Of a stretch of 64,000 nucleotides of DNA, positions 8,475 to 16,819 are shown one piece after another. Both the position numbers and the translations under genes were made by a program. Each line of letters opens with the position of its first letter. Within the stretch, counting starts at the first letter, position 1. The DNA is from Segetibacter koreensis DSM 18137 (GTDB lineage: Bacteria > Bacteroidota > Bacteroidia > Chitinophagales > Chitinophagaceae), in contig NZ_KB893328.1 of assembly GCF_000374045.1 (NCBI RefSeq), positions 1 through 64,000 on the forward strand. Reading direction: 5' to 3'. Under the pieces are notes generated by a model, which worked only from the letters and a program-made list of their open reading frames with translations, ran no database searches and had not been told where the DNA came from.

Positions 8475-9350
8475 ATGAGAAGCGAAACTGAAATTAAAAA
8501 TCTCATACTTGAGTTTTCCAAACAAGATGAAAGGATTAGAGCAGTTTTGCTAAATGGTTCAAGAGCAAATCAAAATATTAAACCTGACAAACTTCAAGAC
8601 TTTGATATTGTTTTCGTTGTTGATAACTTGGAAAGCTTTACGATTAACCACTCCTGGACAAACATTTTTGGTGAGCGAATCCTTTTTCAGCTTCCAGATG
8701 AAATGACTTTTGGAAATAAAGACCGCTATGAGGAAAATATAAGTTTTGCTTATCTAATGTTATTTAAAGATGGAAATCGGATAGACCTCACACTATTTCC
8801 TAAACAGAAACTTACATCAGACTTTAAACGAGATAGTCTAACAATTTTGTGGCTCGACAAAGACAATCTATTTACACATCTTCCTCAAGCGAGCGATAAA
8901 GATTATCATATTCAAAAACCTACAGAAAAAGAGTTTTTAGATACTTGTAATGAATTTTGGTGGGTAAGCACCTATGTGGGCAAGGGACTTTTAAGGGATA
9001 AAATAATTTACGCAAAAGAAATGTTGGAAACAGTTGTAAGACCGATGTTTATGAAAGTTATTGAATGGAAAGTCGGAATTGAAAACAACTTTGACGTATC
9101 AATTGGCAAATCGGGTAGTTTTCTAAGAACATTTGTTCCTGGCGACTTCCATAACAAAGTTTTATTGACCTACTCAAATTTTGAGACCGAAGAAAATTGG
9201 AAGGCGTTATTTTTAATGACTGAAATTTTTCAACAAACATCAGATTTTATCGCAGACAAAATGGGATTTGCGATAAACAGAGAAGAACAGCAAAACACAC
9301 TCGCTTATCTGAAAAAACTGCACGATAAGGTTGATAATTTCGAGCTGTAA
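8475..9350 (+). CDS. ANT(6)-like aminoglycoside 6-adenylyltransferase family protein
   Basis: Nucleotidyltransferase of the AadE/AadK family, which adenylylate streptomycin at the 6-position in characterised members. Length (291 residues) matches. The catalytic fold is visible as LLNGSRAN (25-32), the Asp pair D42/D44 in QDFDIVFVV and a third Asp, D104, in GNRIDLTLFP. The C-terminal helical domain contains the FWWVSTYVGKGLLRDKIIYAKEM stretch typical of the family. Many environmental Bacteroidota carry such chromosomal homologues and resistance is not guaranteed. The neighbouring hydrolase ORF overlaps its last codons, which marks a possible insertion junction. Confidence 0.88.
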   Translation: MRSETEIKNLILEFSKQDERIRAVLLNGSRANQNIKPDKLQDFDIVFVVDNLESFTINHSWTNIFGERILFQLPDEMTFGNKDRYEENISFAYLMLFKDGNRIDLTLFPKQKLTSDFKRDSLTILWLDKDNLFTHLPQASDKDYHIQKPTEKEFLDTCNEFWWVSTYVGKGLLRDKIIYAKEMLETVVRPMFMKVIEWKVGIENNFDVSIGKSGSFLRTFVPGDFHNKVLLTYSNFETEENWKALFLMTEIFQQTSDFIADKMGFAINREEQQNTLAYLKKLHDKVDNFEL

Positions 9351-10188
9351 TAATTCAAACAACCAGACAATGAATTCCCAAATAGCAAAAGGCTACGAAA
9401 CAAAAAATGATAGCACAAGCGGCTATGCTTCCGTGAACGGACTTACAATGTATTACGAAATTCACGGAGCGGGTGCGCCGCTTGTTCTGATTCATGGCGG
9501 CGGCTCTACCATTCAGACAACTTTTGGAAGAGTGTTACAAGACTTTGCAAAAACTCGTTCAATAATAGCGGTTGAGATGCAGGCACATGGACACACAGCA
9601 GACATTGACCGACCTTTAAGTTTTCAGCAAGATGCAGATGACATTGCAGAACTGTTAAAGCAACTAAACATAGGCAAAGCTGACATTTTTGGTTTCAGTA
9701 ATGGAGCAAGTACCACACTTCAGTTTGCTATTCGACATCCTGAAATGGCTAATAAGATAATTGTAGCTTCTACTTTCTATAAAAAGTCCGGTGCTCCCGA
9801 CTGGTTTTGGAATATGATGTCTAGTCCGACTTTTGAAGGTATGCCCCAACCATACAAGGATGAATATTTAAAAATAAATCCTGACACAAATGCTCTTTAC
9901 CGAATGTATGAAAGAGATGTAACAAGAATGCAGTCCTTTCCCGACATTTCTGAAGAACAAATATTATCTATCAAAGCACCTGCATTTATTATCATTGGGG
10001 ACAATGATGTTGCAACTCCTGAACATGCTGCTGAAATGCATCGTTTAATGTCAAACTCACGACTTGCAATTATTCCTGGGGGACATGGAGATTATATTGG
10101 GGAAATGACAACACCGCAAGACAGCATTTTAATTGCAGCTACAGTTTCATTGATTAATAAGTTTCTAGACGAGCCGGTAACGAAATAG
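9331..10188 (+). CDS. Alpha/beta hydrolase with clipped lipoprotein-like leader
   Basis: Serine hydrolase fold of about 285 residues. Visible are LIHGGGS (53-59), the nucleophile elbow GFSNGAS with S123, the acid D224/D226 in IIGDNDVAT and H252 in PGGHGDY. The substrate is unknown. The best start is uncertain: TTG 9331 gives IISSCNNSNN, which reads like the last part of a lipobox plus Asn/Ser linker, but the frame is closed upstream by TGA at 9310. ATG 9370 gives a clean cytoplasmic form. The TTG start overlaps the nucleotidyltransferase gene by 20 bp. Confidence 0.8.
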   Translation: MIISSCNNSNNQTMNSQIAKGYETKNDSTSGYASVNGLTMYYEIHGAGAPLVLIHGGGSTIQTTFGRVLQDFAKTRSIIAVEMQAHGHTADIDRPLSFQQDADDIAELLKQLNIGKADIFGFSNGASTTLQFAIRHPEMANKIIVASTFYKKSGAPDWFWNMMSSPTFEGMPQPYKDEYLKINPDTNALYRMYERDVTRMQSFPDISEEQILSIKAPAFIIIGDNDVATPEHAAEMHRLMSNSRLAIIPGGHGDYIGEMTTPQDSILIAATVSLINKFLDEPVTK

Positions 10189-10622
10189 AACTTTGAACAA
10201 GATAAATTGTAAGTATAAAACAACCCCGCGTAGATTCTATCCTCTGGGCCAAGGTGCAAATCACATATGCAGTAGTGGCTTTAGAAAAACTTCATCTTCG
10301 GTTTGAATAATACATTAACGGGCGAATTTGGTTGCTTTGTGATGCTCGATTTTTTAAGACTTGACTATTAAAAAGGCGCAATGCTTTGCATCTGCGCCTG
10401 TATTATAAGCCCTTACAGTCGAGAGTTGTAGGCTGAAAAATTACAAGTAGCTCTTATGTTTCGTTATATAATTAACGCTAATATTTACAGGATTTTTGCA
10501 TGTTTTAAAAAGCCCCATCCTGTTTTAAGATGAGGCTTTTTAAAATTTATTGCTTTTATTCTATTCTTTGCTGGAAGAAAAAAAGTTGCCGAGGCTTTAA
10601 AAGCAGCAAAAATACTTACTAT
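10189..10622. other. Intergenic region with two hairpins
   Basis: No ORF supported. Contains a strong GC-rich hairpin at 10374-10399 (arms AGGCGCA/TGCGCCT) without a U-tract and a bidirectional terminator at 10507-10541. The rest is featureless AT-rich DNA between a plus-strand gene and a minus-strand small gene. Confidence 0.5.
10507..10541. terminator. Bidirectional Rho-independent terminator
   Basis: Stem AAAAAGCCcCATC / GATGaGGCTTTTT around an 8-9 nt loop. A-tract on one side and T-tract on the other make it usable from both strands, fitting the converging hydrolase and small basic-protein genes. Confidence 0.75.
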
Positions 10623-10775
10623 CTAGCTTCCTCTGTTTGCTCCTGTTGACCTTACTTTTTTAGTGATTGCTGCGGGCTTTGCCGAACCTTTTATAAACTT
10701 TGAACCTTTTCCAACATCTTTTTGATTTTTATTTACCTGGTTTTCACCTTTCTTGTTATTAGTGGGTAGAGACAT
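10623..10775 (-). CDS. Small basic protein, 50 aa, unknown
   Basis: Start at ATG 10775 (MSLPTNNKKGENQVNKN); the frame is open 20 codons further upstream but those residues look non-native. The peptide is Lys/Gly-rich and ends FIKGSAKPAAITKKVRSTGANRGS, a polar, likely disordered tail of the kind found in small Bacteroidota proteins that accompany nucleic acids. Function unknown; protein reality is moderately supported by composition and the terminator placed just past its stop. Confidence 0.5.
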   Translation of the reverse strand: MSLPTNNKKGENQVNKNQKDVGKGSKFIKGSAKPAAITKKVRSTGANRGS

Positions 10776-10879
10776 GGTTAATATTTTAGTATTACAAATG
10801 TAAGTGGTTCTGCAAACAACTGCAACAGTATACATTTAATTAACAGGATGTAAATGCGTAACAAATGGACTGTAAATAA

Positions 10880-11074
10880 TTAATGAATACTGTCGCCCGA
10901 AATCTTACTGCCTGATGTATCCATGTGCATGGTGTCCATTTCCATAGTATTTGAACCCGGTGAGTTTCCTTTTGCAGAATCTATGTTTGCACCATCAGAA
11001 CTTTGGCTGGTATTTCCGCCTGAATTGCATGACATTGCAATAAATAATAAGCCCAGGTAAAATATTTTTTTCAT
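10880..11074 (-). CDS. Small lipoprotein, 64 aa, unknown
   Basis: Signal peptide MKKIFYLGLLFIAMSC has a clear lipobox (IAMSC, Cys16). The mature part is short, Ser/Gly/Asp-rich and contains a Met/His-rich segment MEMDTMHMDTSG, which could bind soft metal ions such as copper; that is inference from composition. No partner genes are adjacent in operon. Probably a real envelope protein. Confidence 0.65.
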   Translation of the reverse strand: MKKIFYLGLLFIAMSCNSGGNTSQSSDGANIDSAKGNSPGSNTMEMDTMHMDTSGSKISGDSIH

Positions 11075-11216
11075 GATTTGCTTTTGTAATAAAAGTAATA
11101 CGGTTATTTGCTTTAGATAGATATAATCTTGCTTTTAATTAAACGCTTATCGTTTCAATTTTCTTGCCAGGCAACTATGATCTAACTGCAAGTCCTAATT
11201 ATTTTTAAAACTTAAT

Positions 11217-12155
11217 ATGAGCGCCGACGAAATAACCAACAGCCCTGCAAATAACTTCTGGAAAAGACGAGAGTTTGTAAGTACATTAATGACTGTGGCA
11301 GGAGTTTCTACATTTTTGACTAGTCCTGTCGCCGGTATTGCACAAAAATTCCAGAAACAAATTCAGGAACTCACAGTGCAACAGGTAATTGATCTTATTC
11401 TTAAAAGTATCCCCAATGCTCCCTTTGAAAAAACGGTGGATACTATAAAATCAGGTGATCCCGATCAAAAGGTGACAGGCATAGTTACTACAATGTTTGC
11501 CACAGATGAGGTTATTGAAAAAACTGCAAAACTTGGGGCCAATTTTATTATTGCACATGAGCCTACTTTTTATAGTCACACAGATGACACAGGGTGGCTT
11601 GAAAACGATGATGTGTACAGGCACAAACGTGAACTTCTTCAAAAACATAACATCGCTGTTTGGCGGTTCCATGATTATATACATGCACATAGGCCTGACG
11701 GTGTGCTGGCAGGTGTGTTAACAGAATTGGGTTGGGAAAAATATTCTAATGCAGATAATCCTTTCTCAATTACTATTCCGCCCACATCTTTTGCAGCTAT
11801 TATAGAGCTTTTAAAAACTAAACTTGGTATTCCTCATCTAAAGGTTATAGGAAACAAGGCGCAGTCATGCAGCCGAATAATACTTGCGCCGGGGGCGGCT
11901 GGAGGAACCCGGCAGATTGAAGCAATACAAAAATACAAACCAGACGTTTTTATTTGTGGTGAGCTAAATGAGTGGGAAACGAGTGAGTACATAAGAGACA
12001 TGCGTTATATGGGTTCAAAAACTTCTCTTATTGTGTTAGGACACATAGTTAGTGAAGAACCCGGACTTGAATGGCTGGTAAAATGGCTACAACCTCAAAT
12101 ACCTGGAATTCATATTACACATATTCCTTCTAATGATGCGTTTACATGGGCCTAA
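11217..12155 (+). CDS. Tat-exported NIF3-like dinuclear-metal protein
   Basis: Belongs to the NIF3/DUF34 (GTP cyclohydrolase I type 2-like) family, whose members form toroidal hexamers with two-metal sites and whose reaction is unsettled. Seen here: a twin-arginine motif (W-K-R17-R18-E-F) with a following hydrophobic stretch, which is unusual because NIF3 proteins are normally cytoplasmic; AHEP at 113-116 in place of the usual HHP; FHD at 151-153 and GHIVSEE at 275-281 as likely metal ligands. Length is 312 residues including the signal. Export to the periplasm suggests a function separate from the cytosolic paralogue. Confidence 0.8.
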   Translation: MSADEITNSPANNFWKRREFVSTLMTVAGVSTFLTSPVAGIAQKFQKQIQELTVQQVIDLILKSIPNAPFEKTVDTIKSGDPDQKVTGIVTTMFATDEVIEKTAKLGANFIIAHEPTFYSHTDDTGWLENDDVYRHKRELLQKHNIAVWRFHDYIHAHRPDGVLAGVLTELGWEKYSNADNPFSITIPPTSFAAIIELLKTKLGIPHLKVIGNKAQSCSRIILAPGAAGGTRQIEAIQKYKPDVFICGELNEWETSEYIRDMRYMGSKTSLIVLGHIVSEEPGLEWLVKWLQPQIPGIHITHIPSNDAFTWA

Positions 12156-12263
12156 GCTCACAGCATCTTTCGACTTTTTTAAATGAAATTTATAAGATTA
12201 ACCACTGTTCTTATTCTTAATAGCTAAAAACCAAAAACGGAAATAAACTCTACTTTGTAAATA

Positions 12264-13364
12264 ATGAACCAAACTTTTTCATATAAGCAATTATTCAACT
12301 TTACTTACCAGGTATTTTTAAAAATGGGATGTAATGAAGAACATGCAATTTTAGCAACACGGGTTTTATTGTCAGCAGATATGCGTGGAGTGGATAGTCA
12401 CGGAGTAGCGAGATTGAGCGGCTATGTAAGACTATGGGAAGCCAAAAGAATTAATGCAAGGCCAAACATAAAAATAGTTCATGAAACACCTTCTACCGCT
12501 ACAGTAGATGGTGATGCAGGATTGGGATTGGTAGTCGCGCCTTTTGCAATGCAAGTAGCTATCGAAAAGGCTGAGAAAGCTGGTACAGGCTGGGTCGCCG
12601 TTAAAAACAGCAATCATTTTGGTATTGCGGGCTATCATGCAATGATGGCCTTAGAGCATAATATGATTGGTATTGCTATGACTAATGCGAGTGCAATTGT
12701 AGCACCAACGTTTTCAGTTGAGAGAATGCTGGGAACAAATCCAATTGCAGTAGCCATACCAGCTCATGACGAACCACCTTTTGTTGCTGATTTTGCCACC
12801 ACAACTGCATCTAATGGGAAGCTTGAGATTTTGCAAAGAAAAAATGAAGATGCTCCTGATGGTTGGGTGCAGAATTTAAATGGCGAATCTACGACAAATG
12901 CAAATGCGTTGAAAGAAGGTGGGGCATTGTTGCCATTAGGAGGCGATAAGGAACATGGAAGCCATAAAGGGTATGCTTTGGGAAGTATTGTTGATATTTT
13001 TTCTGCTGTTTTAGGCGGAGCAAGTTATGGCCCGTGGACGCCTCCTTTTCCTGCTTATGTTCCTGTTCCTGAGAATATGCCTGGTGCAGGTCTTGGACAT
13101 TTTTTTGGAGCCATGCGAGTCGATGCATTCAGACCATTGGAAGAGTTTGAGGAACACATGGATAACTGGATAAAAAGATTTCGTTCAGCAAAACCTGCCC
13201 CAGGATACGATAAGGTTTTAATTCCCGGAGATGTTGAAAGGGAAATGGAGACTATAAGAAGTAAAGATGGTATTCCGTTATTTGATTCTGTAGTTAAAGA
13301 ATTGAATGGAGTGGGGGAAAAGATGGGAGTAGGTTTATTAAGTAACGAGGCCGATAAAATCTAA
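12264..13364 (+). CDS. Ldh-family (malate/L-lactate/ureidoglycolate) NAD(P)-dependent dehydrogenase
   Basis: A 366-residue member of the LDH2/MDH2 oxidoreductase family, which reduces 2-oxo acids with NAD(P)H and is structurally unrelated to classical lactate dehydrogenases. Family marks are the RGVDSHG segment with catalytic His (about 37-43), KNSNHFGIAGYHAMMA (113-128), the cofactor region LGTNPIAVAIPA and GGDKEHGSHKGYALGSIVDI. Substrate (malate, lactate, ureidoglycolate, or sulfolactate) cannot be assigned from sequence. Stands alone with about 100 bp upstream. Confidence 0.85.
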   Translation: MNQTFSYKQLFNFTYQVFLKMGCNEEHAILATRVLLSADMRGVDSHGVARLSGYVRLWEAKRINARPNIKIVHETPSTATVDGDAGLGLVVAPFAMQVAIEKAEKAGTGWVAVKNSNHFGIAGYHAMMALEHNMIGIAMTNASAIVAPTFSVERMLGTNPIAVAIPAHDEPPFVADFATTTASNGKLEILQRKNEDAPDGWVQNLNGESTTNANALKEGGALLPLGGDKEHGSHKGYALGSIVDIFSAVLGGASYGPWTPPFPAYVPVPENMPGAGLGHFFGAMRVDAFRPLEEFEEHMDNWIKRFRSAKPAPGYDKVLIPGDVEREMETIRSKDGIPLFDSVVKELNGVGEKMGVGLLSNEADKI

Positions 13365-13490
13365 GGCAGACACTTTAATTATATTGATTCAAGTTATTAA
13401 TTTTAAAGTTTATTGTTTCCAAACTTTAAAATTATTCTGAAAAACATTTAATGTGGTTGTTGTTGCAAATCAATTTCGTCTGTATTACAT

Positions 13491-13498
13491 TACCTTTG
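13491..13498 (+). promoter_or_regulatory. -7 element TACCTTTG of the oxoamine synthase gene
   Basis: Exact TAnnTTTG match about 125 bp before the ATG. The nearest upstream TTG lies 25 bp away, longer than usual. It would place the dispersed repeat at 13550 inside the 5' untranslated region. Confidence 0.4.
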
Positions 13499-13549
13499 CA
13501 CCACTTTTAGTAATCTACATTTTATTTATTTTGTTGCAGTATTCGCTTT

Positions 13550-13574
13550 AGTACAAGTGAGTGACACAACGATG
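13550..13574. repeat. Dispersed intergenic repeat, copy A
   Basis: Contains AAGTGAGTGACACAA, identical over 15 bases to the inverted copy at 20517-20543, preceded by AGTACAAG as in the copy at 44110. One of four related intergenic sequences in the window. Confidence 0.5.
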
Positions 13575-13623
13575 TTTAATAGAATTTCAAATGCTTGTTA
13601 CCAAATAAAAAAATTGTATTGAA

Positions 13624-14880
13624 ATGGCAGACGTTTTTGCAAAGCTTATAAAAGATGGTGGGCCGTTAGGCCAGCATATGGACAGGGCACATGGTTATTT
13701 TGCTTTTCCAAAGCTGGAAGGAGAGTTGGGGCCCAGAATGACTTTTCGTGGAAAGGAAATGATTGTATGGAGCTTAAATAATTACCTTGGACTTGTAAAT
13801 CACCCGGAAGTTAGAAGAGTGGATGCGGAAGCTGCTGCGAAATATGGAATGGGTAACCCGATGGGAGCCCGCATGATGAGTGGAAATACTGCAAAGCACG
13901 ATCAACTTGAAAAAGTAATAAGTGAATTTGTCGGTCGGGAAGACACAATGCTTTTAAATTTTGGGTACCAGGGAATAATGAGTTGCATAGATGCTCTTGT
14001 TAACCGTCGAGATGTGATTGTTTATGACGCCGAAGCGCATGCATGTATAATTGATGGGCTCAGACTGCATATGGGGTATAGGTATGCGTTTAAACATAAT
14101 AATGCAGAAGATTGTGAAAAGCAATTGCAACGTGCTACTGAAATGGCAAATAAAAACGGCGGCGGAATTCTTGTAATTACGGAAGGTGTTTTTGGTATGG
14201 ATGGAGAGCAGGGTATACTGAAAGAGATTGTGGAACTGAAGAAAAATTATGAGTTTAGAATACTGATAGATGATGCGCATGGTTTCGGGTACATGGGTCC
14301 AAATGGTGCGGGTGCTGATTCTGCACAAGGCTGTGAGGATGGAATTGACTTGTACTTTTCAACCTTTGTAAAAAGTATGGGAAGCATTGGTGCTTTTATC
14401 AGTGGTCCTAAAGATGTGCTTAAGTATTTACGCTATAACACCAGAAGCCAGATTTTCGCAAAAAGTCTGCCTCTTGTTGTTGTAGAAGGTATGCTGGCAA
14501 GAATGGAAATGGTGAAAACAATGCCGGAATTGAGAGAAAAGCTCTGGTACAATGTAAACCGCCTGCAGGAAGGATTAAAGGCAAGAGGTTTTGATATTGG
14601 TAGTACAAATTCGCCTGTTACGCCTGTTTTTATGAAAGGTGATGTACCTGAAGCCACATCAATGGTGATGGACTTGAGAGAAAATTATCACATATTTTGT
14701 TCTATTGTGGTTTACCCGGTTATACCAAAAGGAGATATTATATATAGAATTATACCAACTGCCGCTCATAGTGATGAGGATATTGACCTGACTTTAAAAG
14801 CGTTTGAAGAAACTAAAAAGAAGCTAGATAGAGGCGAATATAAAGTTGCTGAAATACCAGCAATGGCTGAGGCAATGTAA
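13624..14880 (+). CDS. Alpha-oxoamine synthase (serine palmitoyltransferase-like)
   Basis: PLP enzyme of the fold-type I family that condenses an amino acid with an acyl-CoA or acyl-ACP. The 418 residues include the PLP lysine K250 in STFVKSMGSIGAF, the IDDAHGFG motif (D216/H219) and TEGVFGMDGE (186-195). Homologues in Bacteroidota are serine palmitoyltransferases for sphingolipids, cysteate acyltransferases (CapA/SulA-type) for sulfonolipids, and glycine-using 2-amino-3-oxobutyrate ligases; I cannot separate these by eye. Sphingolipids and sulfonolipids are characteristic of this phylum. A terminator follows the stop. Confidence 0.85.
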   Translation: MADVFAKLIKDGGPLGQHMDRAHGYFAFPKLEGELGPRMTFRGKEMIVWSLNNYLGLVNHPEVRRVDAEAAAKYGMGNPMGARMMSGNTAKHDQLEKVISEFVGREDTMLLNFGYQGIMSCIDALVNRRDVIVYDAEAHACIIDGLRLHMGYRYAFKHNNAEDCEKQLQRATEMANKNGGGILVITEGVFGMDGEQGILKEIVELKKNYEFRILIDDAHGFGYMGPNGAGADSAQGCEDGIDLYFSTFVKSMGSIGAFISGPKDVLKYLRYNTRSQIFAKSLPLVVVEGMLARMEMVKTMPELREKLWYNVNRLQEGLKARGFDIGSTNSPVTPVFMKGDVPEATSMVMDLRENYHIFCSIVVYPVIPKGDIIYRIIPTAAHSDEDIDLTLKAFEETKKKLDRGEYKVAEIPAMAEAM

Positions 14881-14916
14881 GCTGGTTTTATATCACTGGT
14901 TAAATACATAAAATAT

Positions 14917-14941
14917 AACCTTCCTGTGGGAAGGTTTTTTA
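14917..14941 (+). terminator. Rho-independent terminator after oxoamine synthase
   Basis: Perfect 8 bp stem AACCTTCC/GGAAGGTT with a 4 nt loop followed by TTTTT, starting 37 bases after the stop codon at 14880. Confidence 0.8.
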
Positions 14942-15063
14942 TTGGCGATTTTTTAAATTGTTTTACAGGTCTTTGAAGAAATCTTCATCAACCTTGTATT
15001 GCTTTTGCTCCAAAACTTTATTGAGCTTATTTATTGTATATCCTGCTCTTTGTAATTTTAGAC

Positions 15064-15327
15064 ATGTTAAAGAAATGGTTTAGGAGAACAAGCCCATTCG
15101 TAATACTTTCTGTTATTCTATTACTAGTTACGTTATATCTATTATTTGCAGAAAGAAAAACCGAAGGATTTCAATTTTCATTATTTTCCAAAACAATTAT
15201 TTCTTTAATTGTAATAGTTGTAATTGATGTGGTTCTCAAATACCTGATAACCACAAAAAACTACTTAATCTGGATAATCGAGCTTTTTTTATGCTTAAGC
15301 TTTCTCTATTATTGGATTGTTACTTAA
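15064..15327 (+). CDS. Small integral membrane protein, 87 aa, unknown
   Basis: Start chosen at ATG 15064 (MLKKWFRRTSPF) since the basic residues then precede the first membrane segment; an in-frame codon at 15034 adds ten hydrophobic residues. Three hydrophobic segments are visible (about 12-32, 42-60 and 66-86) with a short polar loop after the first, AERKTEGFQ. No motif. Its 3' end overlaps the APC permease gene on the opposite strand by 33 bp, a convergent overlap. Function unknown. Confidence 0.55.
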   Translation: MLKKWFRRTSPFVILSVILLLVTLYLLFAERKTEGFQFSLFSKTIISLIVIVVIDVVLKYLITTKNYLIWIIELFLCLSFLYYWIVT

Positions 15328-16665
15328 GGTTTGTGCAAAAGGCCATTCTTTGGTCAATCGCGCTTTTATAAAAAATACTATTGTTCCCAGGGAGATAACT
15401 ATTAAACCATAAGCGACCATTTTTATTCCTGTCGAGTATAAAATGAATAACCAAATAGCTATTGCCAGGAAAACAGGCGCGGGATACAAAGGCATTTTAT
15501 AAGGAAAATCTTTTTTATTTCTTTTCTTTCTTAATATCAACAAACCTATTGCCTGGCCTATAAACTGTATTAAAATTCGCATAGCCAAAATAGCGCTTAT
15601 AACCTCACTCAGTCTGAACAGTAGACTAAAAACAAAAGCAACTGCGCCCAGAAACAACAATGAGATATAAGGAAAATGTTTGGTAGGATGCAATTTGGCA
15701 AAAACTTTGAAAAAAGCTCCATCGGCCGCCGCGGCATATGGAATGCGGCTATACCCTAAAGTTGCTGAAAAGACCGAAGCGAATGCTACCCATAAAATAA
15801 GACAGGTAATTATTTTTGCAGCAGAATTTCCTGCAAGTTCTCTCATATAAATACTCAAAACAAATTCACTCTCTTTTGCCTCTTGCCACGGTATTACGCT
15901 AACCACGCTCACATTCATAAACAGGTATAAAATACTGATACCTGCAATAGACAAAAACATACTTCGCGGAATGTTTTTAGAAGGATTGATGATTTCTCCT
16001 CCAAGATGGCAAATATTATAATAACCAAGGTAACTATATACAGACTTTACACTTGCAAAACCAATGGCAGTTACAAAGGCATAGTTTATAGTAAGACCGT
16101 CATTAATATGTTTTATCGGAGACATAAAATTTCCATGTGCAATTCCACTTCCAATAATCCAAAATAGGGTAATGATAACGCCTGCCCAGAGAAGCACGCT
16201 TATTTTTCCAATCGTTCCTATTTTTCGATATAACAATATTACAATTAAGATAACGACACTACCGCTTACTACTTTCGAGGTGAAAGGTGTTAAGGGCAAC
16301 AGGTACGAAAAGTAAGAAGCAAAGCCGATAGCTGCAGAAGCAATTACAAGGGGTGCTTGTATCATCGTTTGCCAAACAAATAAAAAACTCATAAATCTTC
16401 CTGCACCATTAGTTCCATATGCTTCCTTTAAAAAATTATAGCTTCCTCCTGCTCTTGGAAAAGCTGTTCCTAATTCGCTCCATATCATCGCATCTATAAA
16501 CGATAATAAAGCGCCTGCTACCCATGCATACAAGAACCAGGGACCATTCATCATGCCTATTACCATTGGCAGGGTGATGAAGGGACCAATGCCTACCATA
16601 TCAATCATGTTTATGGCAGTAGCTTGTGCAAGGCCAAGACGTCTTTCTAGTACAGGTGCAGGCAT
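15295..16665 (-). CDS. APC-family amino acid permease
   Basis: About 456 residues with roughly 12 hydrophobic segments. The first contains the family glycine motif NMIDMVGIGPFITLP, where the substrate alpha-amino and carboxyl groups bind, and the following loop has SELGTAFPRAGGSYNFLKEAYG. No extended C-terminal domain. Amino-acid specificity is not readable. The gene is monocistronic, converging on a small membrane-protein gene and divergent from the DUF92 gene with about 150 bp between starts. Confidence 0.9.
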   Translation of the reverse strand: MPAPVLERRLGLAQATAINMIDMVGIGPFITLPMVIGMMNGPWFLYAWVAGALLSFIDAMIWSELGTAFPRAGGSYNFLKEAYGTNGAGRFMSFLFVWQTMIQAPLVIASAAIGFASYFSYLLPLTPFTSKVVSGSVVILIVILLYRKIGTIGKISVLLWAGVIITLFWIIGSGIAHGNFMSPIKHINDGLTINYAFVTAIGFASVKSVYSYLGYYNICHLGGEIINPSKNIPRSMFLSIAGISILYLFMNVSVVSVIPWQEAKESEFVLSIYMRELAGNSAAKIITCLILWVAFASVFSATLGYSRIPYAAAADGAFFKVFAKLHPTKHFPYISLLFLGAVAFVFSLLFRLSEVISAILAMRILIQFIGQAIGLLILRKKRNKKDFPYKMPLYPAPVFLAIAIWLFILYSTGIKMVAYGLIVISLGTIVFFIKARLTKEWPFAQTLSNNPIIEKA

Positions 16666-16819
16666 TAGTTATGTTGGTTTGCTTTTGAGGTTGCAAAGGT
16701 GCAAAGAAGAATTGATGAATAAATCATCGCTTCGGAGCAAATTGTCGTTCTTTTGTTTAAAAGCCTTTAGAGTTAAACTTTTTATTTTCAAATATCCCAC
16801 GGTTCATTACTTTACATTA

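Noticed and set aside
13954-14328. 124-codon minus-strand ORF inside the oxoamine synthase gene
   Set aside because: Shadow of a conserved PLP enzyme frame.
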